Both the position numbers and the translations under genes were made by a program. The notes beneath the pieces are model-generated. The model made no database searches. It saw only the letters and a program-made list of their open reading frames with translations, and had not been told where the DNA came from. Source: Trematomus loennbergii (lineage: Eukaryota; Chordata; Actinopteri; Perciformes; Nototheniidae). From it: a DNA stretch of 64,000 bases. The stretch is from assembly GCA_012861695.1 (NCBI GenBank), contig JAAOOA010000012.1, positions 4,484,270 through 4,548,269 on the forward strand, written 5' to 3'. Of this stretch, positions 12,890 to 24,095 are shown piece by piece (the first letter of the stretch is position 1; each line of letters starts with the position of its first letter).

Positions 12890-13115
12890 GCATACCTTAC
12901 ACTGCTTTTATACATCTTGCAACATTCTCTTGCACCATTTTATTTCTATTCTGTTATTTCTTGCTCTATTTTGTATTGGTTTAACAGTTTTATGTCCTGT
13001 ATATATTCATGTTGCATTGTTGGAGGAGCATGGGACTTTTGGGGAGTTTTCCATTGCCATATCTACACTGTAGCTACTGTGCATATGACAATAAAGCCTT
13101 GAATCTTGAATACAT
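12890..13115 (+). repeat. LINE 3' tail fragment
   Basis: T-rich sequence leads to 'gcatatgacaataaagcc' followed by a repeated 'ttgaatctt' tail. This is the usual 3' end of teleost L2/CR1-like LINEs. No reverse transcriptase sequence is present. Confidence 0.5.
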
Positions 13116-13633
13116 TTTTTACACTGACAATGAATACATATGCGTGTATTTGCAAGTGTTCTTCATTCTTTGCTGTGAGCTTTCTTGTTGCTGCCCACCT
13201 AAAGTCCTTTACACACCAAACTGACACCAAAGAACACCAGAGAACACGTCCCGACGGAACGTCGCCTCACGTCGCCTCTCACGTCGCCTCTCACGTCGCC
13301 TCACGTCGCCTCACGTCTCCTCACGTCTCCTGCGTCTTGGCCATGTTTCGCACTGGAACACACCGCAAAGACTTCAGCCGACAGCCAAGTTGCACGTACG
13401 AACTGCGCATGCGTGAGTGGCAATAACTCTCCTTACCAGCAGGCGTCGGTAGTGTGTATTCGTCATTCAAAAGAGGCAACAACCGGAAGACAGACTGCGT
13501 GATACACCACACCGAGAGAAGAAAACAGAATGCGTGATATAAACAAACAACAAATAGCGTGTGTGTTCCATTTTCACTCTACAGCGAGAAGCTCATGGGG
13601 CTTTCCCGAACCTGTGTCGAGAGCTGGAGTTAA

Positions 13634-15589
13634 AGGGCCATGTCATGCTTTTCCGGTTATTACCCGTCCCCTTGTGTGTTATGAAGGTTTTTATGCATGT
13701 AAACGGTGTGCAGAGTCAAAACCCTCAAAGTACACCCTGTAGCGAGTAAAACTCTAACACAGAAAATACCTCCCCAAAACGCCTCGTTGGAGATACGTCA
13801 CTGCCCATTTGAGTCTTCCATTTAGTTCCGGGTACGGCATGATGTCATGCGGTACCCGGAACGAAATGGACCAATCCCGAAGAGCTATGGCCACACCCAG
13901 CGGCGCTGGCCGCACCCTCTGCCAGCCTAACATTTACTGTTGGAAGCTCTGGTTCAGTTCACAATCGATCCAGTCATGCCAATGCCAAGGACCTGTTTCC
14001 TGAAATGTGAGGAGAAATCTGAGCTGTTTGTCCTACCGACGGAAGAACCACGACGAAGTCAGTGGTTGAAATTTCTGTTTAACACTGTTCCTTCAGAGGT
14101 TCGAAGAACGTTACTGTGTGCGCGGCATTTCACAGACGAAAGCTTCCAAAACATTGCCCAGTTTGAGGCCGGATATGCACAGCATTTGAAACTGAAGGAC
14201 GATGCTATTCCTAGTTTGTTTGGACCGTTTGGAGCAGGGGAAGATTCGGGTACACAACCTGTAAGTTTGCATTGTTATTTGTGTATTTATCAAACAAGGT
14301 ATCTACCACGACTGTTTAAATGTGTAAACGTGTGTCGGACTGCTAGCGTTTCCATATATCAACTCTAATATCAGCAGATGGCCTTACATACATGTATCTC
14401 ATAGCAGGAGAATGTCTGCATTCACACACGAAATACTCATAGACAGTATACTCCGGGTGATTTACCGTACGGTCAGTACATTACAGTTGGCTTTCCTCCG
14501 AGCTACGCTGATAGCATGTATAGCTAACGAGGCTAGCTATACATGCTAGCGGAAACATTGTATTCATGCCAGTTACAATGAATGACCGAACGTAGCAGAC
14601 TACCCGTATAAGATTGCAATTATAAACACGTTATTGCTAGCCTAATATGAACCACTAGCTTTTGTTCATAGTAGTTTTATTACACTACATTATAGTTGCC
14701 GTTCCTCCGAGCTACCGTTCATATCGTGTTTGCTACCAAGGTAAACAAGAAAGCTAGGTTAGCATATTAGCTGGCAAGCTTACTGTGTTGATTAGATAGA
14801 TGGATTAGATAGATCCACACTCCTACCACAACTACTACTAACGAATCTAAAACAACTAAGTTTCTCTAATATTTTGTGATTTGCATTTGATTTCGTCCAG
14901 CCAGATCCTGGCGGACAATACATGACGGGGACGGGACTACCACACTGATGCCTCGTCCTAAAAAGCCCCGGCTGCGATAGGCAAGATGCCGACAACGGGG
15001 AGGAATGGATGATATACCGTGTATATATGTATATTTATGTTCATTTTGTACATTTCTAAAAATAAAGTTTGATGGAAATACTTAGTAGGCCTATCCTTTC
15101 TTCCCTGAATTATTTGCTCCTATAACATATCATTCATATATAGCAAACCATGATTTGATTTCTCATCAAACAGTAGTAGTTTATTACAGGTAAAAATAAC
15201 TTACTCTTCTATAACAACAGTTGTAGGTACAGTTCGGTTAGTTAGCGTATAAAATATACGGCTGTACCGACGCCATTATAAGACTGATGTTCCGAGAGCG
15301 AGCCGAAAAAAGCACTGTTAGACATGGGCGGAGCCTCTCTGGTGGTTGACTAATCAGAACAGAGTGGCCGAGCTGACCAATCGGAGCACACTAGGCTCAC
15401 AGGGAGGGGGGGGCAAGAGCTCCAACGAGTCGTTTAGTGGAGAGAGTGAATACTGCTGAATACACATACTTTACAGAGATGCTGTATGCGAAACCAATGT
15501 GAGTTTGGAAAATTGCACAGTATAAATCTATTTTAGTATACCTCAACAATGTAATTATGATCAGTGGAAATGGCCATGACATGGGCCCT
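13634..15589 (+). mobile_element. TTAA-flanked DNA transposon A carrying a THAP gene (Kolobok-like)
   Basis: 1956 bp flanked by TTAA at 13630-13633 and 15590-15593, with inverted termini (agggccatgtcatg at the left, catgacatgggccct at the right). A TTAA duplication together with a THAP-domain protein is typical of the Kolobok superfamily. PiggyBac also uses TTAA but has different ends and no THAP. Its first ~170 bp and last ~240 bp are closely repeated in element B (17068-17860). It sits inside copy E1, whose sequence resumes exactly on the far side. No transposase catalytic domain was found, so it is probably non-autonomous. Confidence 0.7.
13976..14948 (+). CDS. THAP-domain protein inside transposon A (two predicted exons)
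   Basis: Exon 13976-14260 (donor cct|gtaagt) and exon 14901-14948 (acceptor gtccag). The protein begins MPMPRTC and has a full THAP zinc-finger signature: C-X3-C near the start, 36 residues, then C-X2-H (LLCARHF), with the conserved W..F and a terminal AIPSLF block. THAP domains bind DNA, and in Kolobok and P elements they recognise transposon ends. The protein is very short (about 110 residues), essentially the THAP domain plus a tail. The literal second exon ends QYMTGTGLPH, while one base over gives a basic tail PRPKKPRLR and then a stop, so a missing G near 14930-14935 may hide a nuclear-localisation-like tail. A poly(A) signal is at 15061-15066. Transcription is unproven. Confidence 0.6.
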
Positions 15590-15619
15590 TTAAATGAAAT
15601 CTCAGATTTGCCTTCTTAA

Positions 15620-15945
15620 CGGCCTGTCCACACGGCGGCGTGCGTTGTCGCTTGCCGGCGGGGGGTGCTGAAACTCGACCAACAACCAATCACATGAATC
15701 TCCCGCCCCGGACACACAAGCACGCGGTTTGATTGGATAGAGCTTGTACTGGCATATGATTCGATTGGCTGACGCTTCCGCCGAAGCTTCAAAAGTTGAA
15801 CATTGCTCAACTTTCGTCGCGAGCAATGCGAGCAAATCTACGCTTCGCTCCCACAATGCAGTTCGGGGAAACGTGACGTCACCCAATCAAAGTGAATGGG
15901 CAGAATCGTTGAAGCTTCAAAGCACGCCGCCGTGTGGACGGGCCG
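15620..15945. mobile_element. MITE C inside copy E1
   Basis: 326 bp with 24-bp inverted ends differing at one base (cggcctgtccacacggcggc at the left). It is flanked by TAA at 15617-15619 and 15946-15948. The 3-bp duplication suggests PIF/Harbinger. The uninterrupted host junction (cttcttaatagtttg) can be inferred from the third copy, E3, which confirms the insertion. No coding sequence. Confidence 0.7.
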
Positions 15946-16233
15946 TAATAGTTTGTTTGGGTCCCTCACTTCCGTTTCGCTTCTCATGCACTGATTCACT
16001 AGCTGAACAGCCAATCAGAGTGATTTCTTTGGCCGACGGCCTTTGGCCGACAGCCTCCCGATTCAACATGTCGAATCGGTGGCGGAAGGTGTCGGCACGG
16101 CCGAAAAGACACGACGGTGCAGTACACACCAAGACACACCAATCTGAGCAGGGCGACACAACACTCATCGACGGCCCGACATCTATCGACGCCGAAAATC
16201 GGCTTGGTGTGTAAGGACCTTAAGAGGCTTTAA

Positions 16234-16827
16234 GGCCCAGACACACCGGGCTGATTTCGTCCGTCGATAGATGTTCGGCCGTCGATGAGCGTCGTGTTGC
16301 CCTACTCAGATTGGTGTGTCCCGCATCGTGTCTTTTCGGCCGTGCCGACACCTTTTTGTCCGAAAACCTGTTCAGCTAGCGAATCAGTGCATGAGAAGCG
16401 AAACGGAAGTGAGGGACCCAAACAAACGATTAAGACGGCTATTCTTTTTCATTTTCATCTCAGCTGGACGCAAGAGTTTATTTTTCATCATAGCGATCTG
16501 GAATGAAGAAACCGAAGACCAACGCACACGCTATTTGTTGTTTGTTTATATCACGCAGTCTGTTCTTCTTCTCTCGGTGTATCACCCAGTCTGTCTTCCG
16601 GTTGTTGCCTCTTTTGAATGACGAATACACACTACCACCGCCTGCTGGTAAGGAGAGTTATTGCCACTCACACATGCGCAGTTCGTACGTGCTACTTGGC
16701 CGTCGGCTGAAGTCTTTGCGGTGTGTTCCAGTGCGACTGTTGGCCAAGACGCAGGGGACGTGAGGCGACACAAAAGTCGCGTTCCGTCGGGACGTGTTCT
16801 TTGGTGTCAGTTTGGTGTGTCTGGGCC
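16234..16827. mobile_element. Transposon copy E2 (uninterrupted)
   Basis: 594 bp with inverted ends ggcccagacacacc and ggtgtgtctgggcc. Its two arms match the arms of E1 and E3, but the middle (about 16430-16530) is different, so it is a sub-family member. It abuts E3 directly on the right. No ORF of note. Confidence 0.6.
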
Positions 16828-18260
16828 TTTACACACCAAGCCGATTTCCGCCGTTGATAGATGCCGATAGATGTCGGGCCGTCGATGAGCGTCGTGTTGC
16901 CCTACTCAGATTGGTGTGTCTTGGTGTGTCCCGCACCGTTGTGTCTTTTCGGCCGTGCCGACACCTTCCGCCGCCGATTTGACATGTTTAATCGGGAGGC
17001 TGTCGGCTAAAGGCCGTCGGCCAAAGAAACGGTGAAACGGAAGTGAGGGACCCAAACAAACTATTAAAGGAGAGGTGTCATGCTTTTCCGGTTATTACCC
17101 ATCCCCTTGTGTGTTATGAAGGTTTTTATGCATGTAAACGGTGTGCAGAGTCAAAACCCTCAAAGTACACCCTATAGCGAGTACAACTCTAACACAGAAA
17201 ATACCTCCCCAAAACGCCTCGTTGGAGATACGTCATTGTCCATTTGATTCTCCCGGAACGAAATGGACCAATCCGTGGAGCCGTTACGTTACGTCCGCGG
17301 AGCCGTTACGTTAAGCCCCCGCTGATTGGTCCAAATTGACCAATCCACGGACTTCCTCACACACACATCTGTGTGCAGGGAGCAGGCAGCTCAGCTGATT
17401 TCTCCTCCCTGGCTGCAGGCTGATAACAGACAGTTGGGATCGCGGCGAAATTCTCTCTGCAGACCCATTCTCACAGCGTTTATCAACCTTTTTCTTACTC
17501 AATATCAAGCCACACTTATTGTTTTTACTTCGGATGTGAGATTGTGTGTGCTCAGGATGAGTTTGGCTGTGTTTCGCTATGTATCCTAAACAAGGAAACA
17601 ACACCTCCACGGAGCTCAGCGCGATTCACAACGTCCCGACCAATCAGAGCACACTGTGCTCACAGGGAGGGTGGGGGCTGGAGCTTTGGGAGCTACAACG
17701 AGCCGTTAAAGGCAGAGTGAAATTCAGTGAATACAAGTAGTTTACAGAGATGCTGTATGAGAAACCAATGTGAGTTTGGAAAAATACACAGTATAAATCT
17801 ATTTTAGTATACCTCAACAATGGAATTATGATCAGTGGAAATGGCCATGACACCTCTCCTTTAAGAAGGCAAATCTGAGATTTCATTTAACTCCAGCTCT
17901 CGACACAGGATCGGGAAAGCCCATGAGCTTCTCGCTGTAGAGTGAAAATGGAACGCACACGCTATTTGTTGTTTGTTTATATCACGCAGTCTGTTCTTCT
18001 TCTCTCGGTGTGGTGTATCGCAGTCTGTCTTCCGGTTGTTGCCTCTTTTGAATGATGAATACACACTACCGCCGCCTGCTGGTAAGGAGAGTTATTGCCA
18101 CTCACTCATGCGCAGTTCGCATGTGCAACTTGGCCGTTGGCTGAAGTCTTTGCTGTGTTCCAGTGCGAAACATGGCCAAGACGCAGGAGACGTGAGGCGA
18201 CGTTCCGTCGGGACGTGTTCTTTGGTGTTCTTTGGTGTCAGTTTGGTGTGTAAGGACCTT
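16828..18260. mobile_element. Transposon copy E3 (split by TTAA element B)
   Basis: The left end tttacacaccaagccg and the right end ggtgtgtaaggacctt match the two different ends of E1, in opposite orientation. It is interrupted at a TTAA by element B. Without B it is about 640 bp. Its right arm (about 17865-18260) is nearly identical to the inverted left arm of E1 (13203-13630). Confidence 0.62.
17068..17860. mobile_element. TTAA-flanked element B (deletion relative of A)
   Basis: 793 bp flanked by TTAA at 17064-17067 and 17861-17864, with perfect inverted ends (aggaggtgtcatg-type: aggagaggtgtcatg and catgacacctctcct). Both ends are homologous to those of element A, but the THAP gene is absent and the middle is different. 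It is a non-autonomous derivative that inserted into E3 at a TTAA homologous to a site in E1. Confidence 0.72.
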
Positions 18261-18615
18261 TAAAATGCAGAGACACACATGTGCAGAGAGGCCCCAGAGC
18301 CTCATAAAAAGAAACAGAGCAAACTAATTCATATTGACGCCCTGCACTAATTATAATTACACATACATGCTATTTGGACCCTGTGACCTAGTCCTAGATA
18401 ATTGTCAAACACTTAATTAGTTTAAAAGCATCTCATCCCCATGTTGTCAGCTTTCCTTTAAATGAAAGTGTTACGCCATGTTGTTGTGCCATTGTTATTT
18501 GAATACATTTCAGTGCTGCATTGTATTGGATGGCCTTCATCTGAGTGGCATGCTTATAATTATTTTCCCTACCAAAAAAACAAAATAGATATTGGCATAT
18601 ATTATCCTACATTAA

Positions 18616-18949
18616 CGGTAGGGTAGGTAAGAATGGAGAAACCAGCTCGAGTGCGCTAGAATTTTAAAGTAAGCAGCCGGAAAAAATCTGCGCCTTCCTT
18701 CAGACTTCCTTACAGAGCCCCTCCTCCAACACACACGAATGCTGACAGGCAGGTAGGCCATCCAGTTATTTTAGCCGGGCCGGCTAAAATAATTGGTCGT
18801 GCTTTTTACAGCGCCACGGCTTCCACAGATGAAATGTTTTAATGTATTTATTGTCAAAGCATTTAATGTATTAATTGCTATCGGGATGTTAAGAGCATTC
18901 CTTGGAAAATAACAAAAAGTGTTTCTGAAGTGAATTACCTACCCTACCT
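18616..18949. mobile_element. TTAA-flanked MITE
   Basis: 334 bp between TTAA at 18612-18615 and TTAA at 18950-18953, with inverted ends cggtagggtaggtaa and ttacctaccctacct. No coding sequence. It contains a short palindrome (agccgggccggct) near the middle. Confidence 0.62.
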
Positions 18950-19380
18950 TTAACAACACCCCATTTTAACAACATAATGCAACAGCAACTTCAGAGAATA
19001 GACTGAGACTAGTCTGACATCTGCTGGGGAAAAATAGTACTGCTTCATCTTAGAGAAACAGGTGCATGTGATGAATAAAACACAATAAGGTGGTTGGATA
19101 AAAAAACTCCACAACACTTGTTAATATTTAATATTTATATATATTTAATATTAATATTTATATTGTATTATAATTTATATTGTATTATAATATATGTATG
19201 TAGATTCCAATTCTCCATAAGCTCATTCAAATCAGAAATCAAATTCCAAGGACGTAAGCCTCTTGATAACTAATGAAAGATTAACGTTTATAAGTCACCT
19301 TTCTTGACTAACCTTAGTTATTTCGTCATTGTCTGGGTGATGGAGGCCTGATTTAATCTTTTATCAAGTCACACGATCAG

Positions 19381-19560
19381 GAGTCATCGCTTTTCCCTGA
19401 CGTCCCATGGTCATCGCTCTCTCTTCTGATTGGCCAATACGAGCAGCGACTGTGCTGTGTGTGACAAACAGCGACCCTGACCAATCCCCTCCTTTAATTG
19501 CCCACGATCACTCCTCCGTGCCGTACCCTTCAAATGACGTCACATCCAGCAAACGCGATA
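19381..19560 (+). promoter_or_regulatory. cystm1: cystm1 promoter region with CRE and CCAAT motifs
   Basis: A perfect cAMP response element TGACGTCA lies at 19535-19542 and a palindromic ATTGGCCAAT box at 19429-19438. Another CCAAT is near 19480, and no TATA box is seen. This is the usual make-up of a TATA-less housekeeping promoter, and it sits just before a noncoding exon with a good donor at 19707. Confidence 0.55.
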
Positions 19561-19706
19561 CGCATTGAGTTTGGAGACAAGAGAAGAGCGGGTTGCTCAT
19601 TGCGGTAAAAAAAAATTGTAGTAGTAAACTCTGGAGACAGAAGAAGGGTTATTTCTACAAAGAGCTGCTGCTTTTTACACCAAACCGGGATACTATTCAT
19701 TCAAAG
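19560..19706 (+). other. cystm1: cystm1 first exon (5' UTR, predicted)
   Basis: Sequence from just after the CRE to the donor attcaaag|gtaggt at 19707. It has no ATG-led frame that continues into the next exon, so it is read as a noncoding leader. The start position is approximate. Confidence 0.45.
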
Positions 19707-22700
19707 GTAGGTGGTGCCACTTGTCCTTTACGTTATTCGGTTGGTTGAGCCTAGTCATCATGAACTTAGGGGGCTGTGTAAAGTGGGTTGTGGCCTGCAG
19801 GTTCCACTTCTATTCGGCCTTTGTTAGCAGCCTATAATGTTTCTTAGACATTATAATGATATCCCAGTTTAATTTCGGAGTGAAATATACAAAAACGACT
19901 ACAATACTGATGTAAATAGGCACCATATTTTAAAACAAACAAAGGCTACCATGGTAATATTAAGCTAATTACAAACTAGCGTAATAGCGAATCTCAAAAT
20001 GGTGTAAGACAGTAGTCTATTTAGCATGCAACACATCTTTGGTTACCAAATGATATATTTATCAGGTTTTTTGTGACTTGGCTCAGGCCATATGTTAGCC
20101 TGCGTTGTCGTTTGTGTGAGATATTTGTGGTTGTGGTCCTAATTGGGTCCAGTGGGCTGTCTTCATGCTCACATTCAGCCTCTTGGTCTTGTGATGTCTG
20201 GATGTGAGAAAGTAACACAGGCTGCCAGGCTGCAGGGCTGTAGCATGGCCTGTGTGAGCAGTCTCAATTAATAAAGCTATTTTTGTAGAGAACTAGCCAA
20301 AATAGACTTTCTAAACCATATTTCTAGGAATAACATTCATTAATGTGTAAACTAAGCCCTTGTACTGGATATATTACCTTAAGATGCCATTTTACCCTAG
20401 AGATTCCACTTGTGTGTGTGAAATGCCAAACAGTTTTTGCTATGTTTGCTACTGCATTTTATATGCAACCCCGTGTTGTACATGGAGAATAATTGATACG
20501 GTTGACAGGGTCATTTTCATGTTACACACATTTCCTGTTCAAACTTTTACATGAAAAAAGGGAACTAGTTAATACATGAAAGATCTCCCAGGATCCTTTT
20601 TTGATCATTTCTATTTACTGTACTAATATCAGTTTCCCTAAAGAAACCTGTCAAGGCTGGTTTAAGGGTGTTTTGGACCTCTAGCTGATCAGGTTTGCTG
20701 GTTAAGATGGAAATAGCTGTTTCCAGTAGTCCTAAACAGGAATTAGATGTTAATTTGATCAGACAACTTGTTTTGTATTAATTTGATTAAGATGAATTAA
20801 TTCTAGTTTGCACGTAAATTATTTTAAAGTGTAAATTGTTCAATCCTGCCACACACAGATGTTAGTGAACCGACTACGCCTATTTACTCCTTTATCAATA
20901 AAAACAATGCCATTGTCTGAGGGATTTAATGGATTCAGAGACGTCTCAGGTGCACTGTCTGTGTGTGTCTGAACGTGATATAATCATCATGATACTGCTG
21001 TGGAAACATACCCTGAGCTCACTCACCTATTTGTACAGTCAAACGGGGTAACAAATCAGTAACATGCAAAGGAACACACACTTGACACAATGTGCAAATC
21101 TTTCTAGGAGCGACTTCTCCTGTAAATCACTTCTCATGTAGACTTTAATCTGATGCATAAGAGTGAGCAGTTGTATACAGGTACAATAAAGCCAAGGAGT
21201 CCTACAATGTGAACTTTGACACTGCCAACATCCTTATTGGTGTCAGATTACAGGCACCAAGGTCCCCTTTGAAAAGGCCCTTTCTCAGCCTTTAGCCAGT
21301 AATGCAACACTCTCGAGTCACAACAATCCACAAGGTGGATCAAAGATTACCAGAGAGACAGAGATCTGATAATTGTGTTATTTTACTGCCTCCTCGCTGC
21401 CTTAAGGTACAACAAAAACCAACCATCAGGGATCACTCTGTTCCTCTGGGAGCATGGTAACCATAGTAACAGAGGTCTTTCCATCTGTCAGCAGCTCTAA
21501 GAACATTCAGGTCATGAGAAGTCATCCATCTTTGAAAAGCACTGCGAAGAGATGCTTATTGCCGAGGTTACATCAGGATAATTGTGACAGAGTACAACAG
21601 TAACAGTTGTATTTCCTTTGTTTCCCCGTTGTTATATTCATCTCACTCCACCTGTGCTAAAGAGCAATGTAACCTTTCATTAGGTACCCAAGAACCATCC
21701 TCAAACCTTATTATATTTATACACCTTACTATTTTTCTAAATTAGGTAATTAAAGATTAGACAAAACAATAGCTTTACTTTAAACCTTATAAATAGAATA
21801 TTGTTTTTGACGATACAGGCTTTTTAACAGTAATGTTTATGTAATTTTGTTGACACAGGATGGCTTTGTTTTAAGCAAAGAATTGAATGATGATGGAAGC
21901 TTAGCAGGAGGGATTTGCAGTGCTATTTAGATGTTTATAGTGTACACACACACAACATGACAAGGGAATCCTGGAGGTTACCAGCGATGCAGTTTTCCAT
22001 CTGGCCTCTTTTCTCCTTGTTGTGGCTGTTCTACATGAGCAAACCCAGCGATGAAGGCTAGGGCTGGGGATGGGCCTGGATCTGCTTTATCGAAGCCATT
22101 AATGGCAGGTTGGAAAATGCTAACCTCCTCTTGAGGTTTAGAGTGAGCAATTAACCTTTAATGCTGATAACAAACATGTATTGTAGTTTCCAAAGCCGTG
22201 CTATTAAAACACTTCCTGGATATTAAGCAACGCCATTGCAATATTTAATCTCCATTGTGATGTTCCTGTAACACGGAAATGACTAATGTTGATTATTTGT
22301 CACATTACATATTTGTTTTTCTGAGTAAAGAGTGACTATCAAGGCGATTGGCCACTGCGTTATCTTGCCTTTTTCCCATTGTTCATTTGCTTAGCCTCAC
22401 CCTGCCTTACACAGTGAAGCTGACTCCTCCATTTGTAAAGTGTGTGTGTGTGTGACCAGTAAGAAATGGGTGGACGCTGGTTGAAATTGACTATTGACTC
22501 CCTCAACTAGCAACAACAAATCTGCTGTGCTTGAATTTCCTGCGTGGCTGTGGAGAGCATAGTTGTTTGTTTGTGTGAGACAGCACAGAAGGAGATATTT
22601 TTTAAGGGAATTAGGGAAAAATCTGTGCAATGTACTTTCCTGTTCTGGCAAACAGTTGCATCAGTTGTGTGTTGTTCTCTGAAACCAGGACTCAGAGGAG

Positions 22701-23201
22701 TTCATTGTCTAATTTGACTCAGGAGGCTGACCACACACACACCACACACACACACACTCTCATACACTCACATTTCTCTGCGGTCCATACAAAACCACAC
22801 ATTATTCTGATAGTTTAATTAAGGCGCATTCTCATAAATTGAACATAATTGCAAACTATGTCGATAGATTGGTGATTGAGCTTCACCGTAATAACCACAA
22901 CATGTGCATACTTTTATTGTTGTAGTGTGGGAATTCAGTATGTATAGGTATCCAGTATAATTAAACTATACATGAAAGTATGTATTTCCAGCTTTGTTAT
23001 ACACTAATATATATATAAGGGTTGTTTTAATTATGTATAGTCTGTATTGTGCATTACTTTTACAATATCCTCATATAGGTCTGCATGTTGCATAAAGCAG
23101 AAAAACATTCCCTACTGATTTATTTATTTATTGTTAATTCCTCCCTTTATTACTGCTTAACTATTTTATCATTTTCCAAATATATATATATTTTTATTTA
23201 A

Positions 23202-23686
23202 AGGGGACCTATCATGCAAAATGCACTTTTGTACGTCTTTTATACATGAATATGTGTCCCCGGTGTTCCAGGAACTCACCAAGTGTCAGAAAACACAACC
23301 CTCTCTATTTTCCTCCATACCCAAATCTCTAAAAAAGGGGCTGCAACGGATCTGATAAAAACTGATCCAGATTTGAACACTGTCCTGACGTCAGGACAGT
23401 GGCGCTACGGCTATTGGCCAACTCCACCAATCAGGAGGAGACAACCACGGCATTGCTGTTCGAAAGCGCTGGAGACGCTGTAGTACATATGCCAGGCCTC
23501 TAGATGGTGCTGTTGCTCACAGAATCTGCCTTGCTAAAACAGAGCTAGAAATGGTCAATTGAGCAAAATGAGGCATGGCTAAAATGCATGATCTGTTTGG
23601 TATTTTGAAAAAAAAAAGTATAAATATGCCTTATTATAGGTATGGTCCTACACTATATTATTAAAATATAGCATGATAGGTCCACT
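23202..23686. mobile_element. TTAA-flanked MITE in cystm1 intron 1
   Basis: 485 bp between TTAA at 23198-23201 and TTAA at 23687-23690. The inverted ends (aggggacctatcatg and catgataggtccact) share the 'ATCATG' layout of elements A and B. It is probably a related TTAA-family MITE. Confidence 0.68.
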
Positions 23687-23838
23687 TTAAGCAATTGCTA
23701 TTAGACAATTACTATTATGCCTATTTTTACTCTTGTTTGTTATGCATCATGTCAGGTTATACAGCGACTTGTTTTTCAGTATTTGTCCCCCGTTCCTTTT
23801 TTTTGTACCACCTCAATAGTCACAGTGTGTTGTTTTTG

Positions 23839-23841
<3 letters not shown>

Positions 23842-23877
<36 letters not shown>

Positions 23878-23888
23878 TTATATATATA

Positions 23889-23921
<33 letters not shown>
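23842..23921. repeat. AT dinucleotide repeat
   Basis: An almost pure TA/AT run with two small interruptions, followed by a short T tract. Confidence 0.9.
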
Positions 23922-23924
<3 letters not shown>

Positions 23925-24095
23925 TTTTAAAGCAGATAAACCTGTTCCAAATTCTTATATCTGTCTTTTTGTTCTTAGGATTGTATTACTTGTATTCTTC
24001 CCATTTGTGAATACTGAGTACACACCTCCTTTTTCCATTGTTTTCACCATCTCTCTTCTATTTCCTTGTCATTGAGGTGATCGTTCAGCTAAAGG

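Larger units (their letters stand above)
13203..16220. mobile_element. Transposon copy E1 (split by two later insertions)
   Basis: The left terminus reads agtcctttacacacc and the right terminus ggtgtgtaaggacct. These are near-perfect inverted ends, flanked by TAA at 13200-13202 and 16221-16223. A 3-bp TWA duplication suggests a PIF/Harbinger-type MITE, but the family is inferred. The copy is interrupted by a TTAA element (13634-15589) and a smaller MITE (15620-15945); without them it is about 730 bp. It is inverted relative to the copies at 16234-16827 and 16828-18260. A short cacgtcgcct repeat is tandemly expanded at about 13260-13330. Confidence 0.68.
19707..24075 (+). other. cystm1 intron 1
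   Basis: A 4.4-kb intron with no coding evidence. It contains a TTAA-flanked MITE at 23202-23686, short CA runs near 22437-22450 and 22726-22757, and an AT repeat at 23842-23921. It ends at a cattgag acceptor just before the ATG exon. Confidence 0.5.

Noticed and set aside
15744..16214. Plus-strand ORF of 156 codons within the transposon island
   Set aside because: It crosses the end of MITE C and the arm of E1; it is a chance frame in GC-rich repeat DNA.
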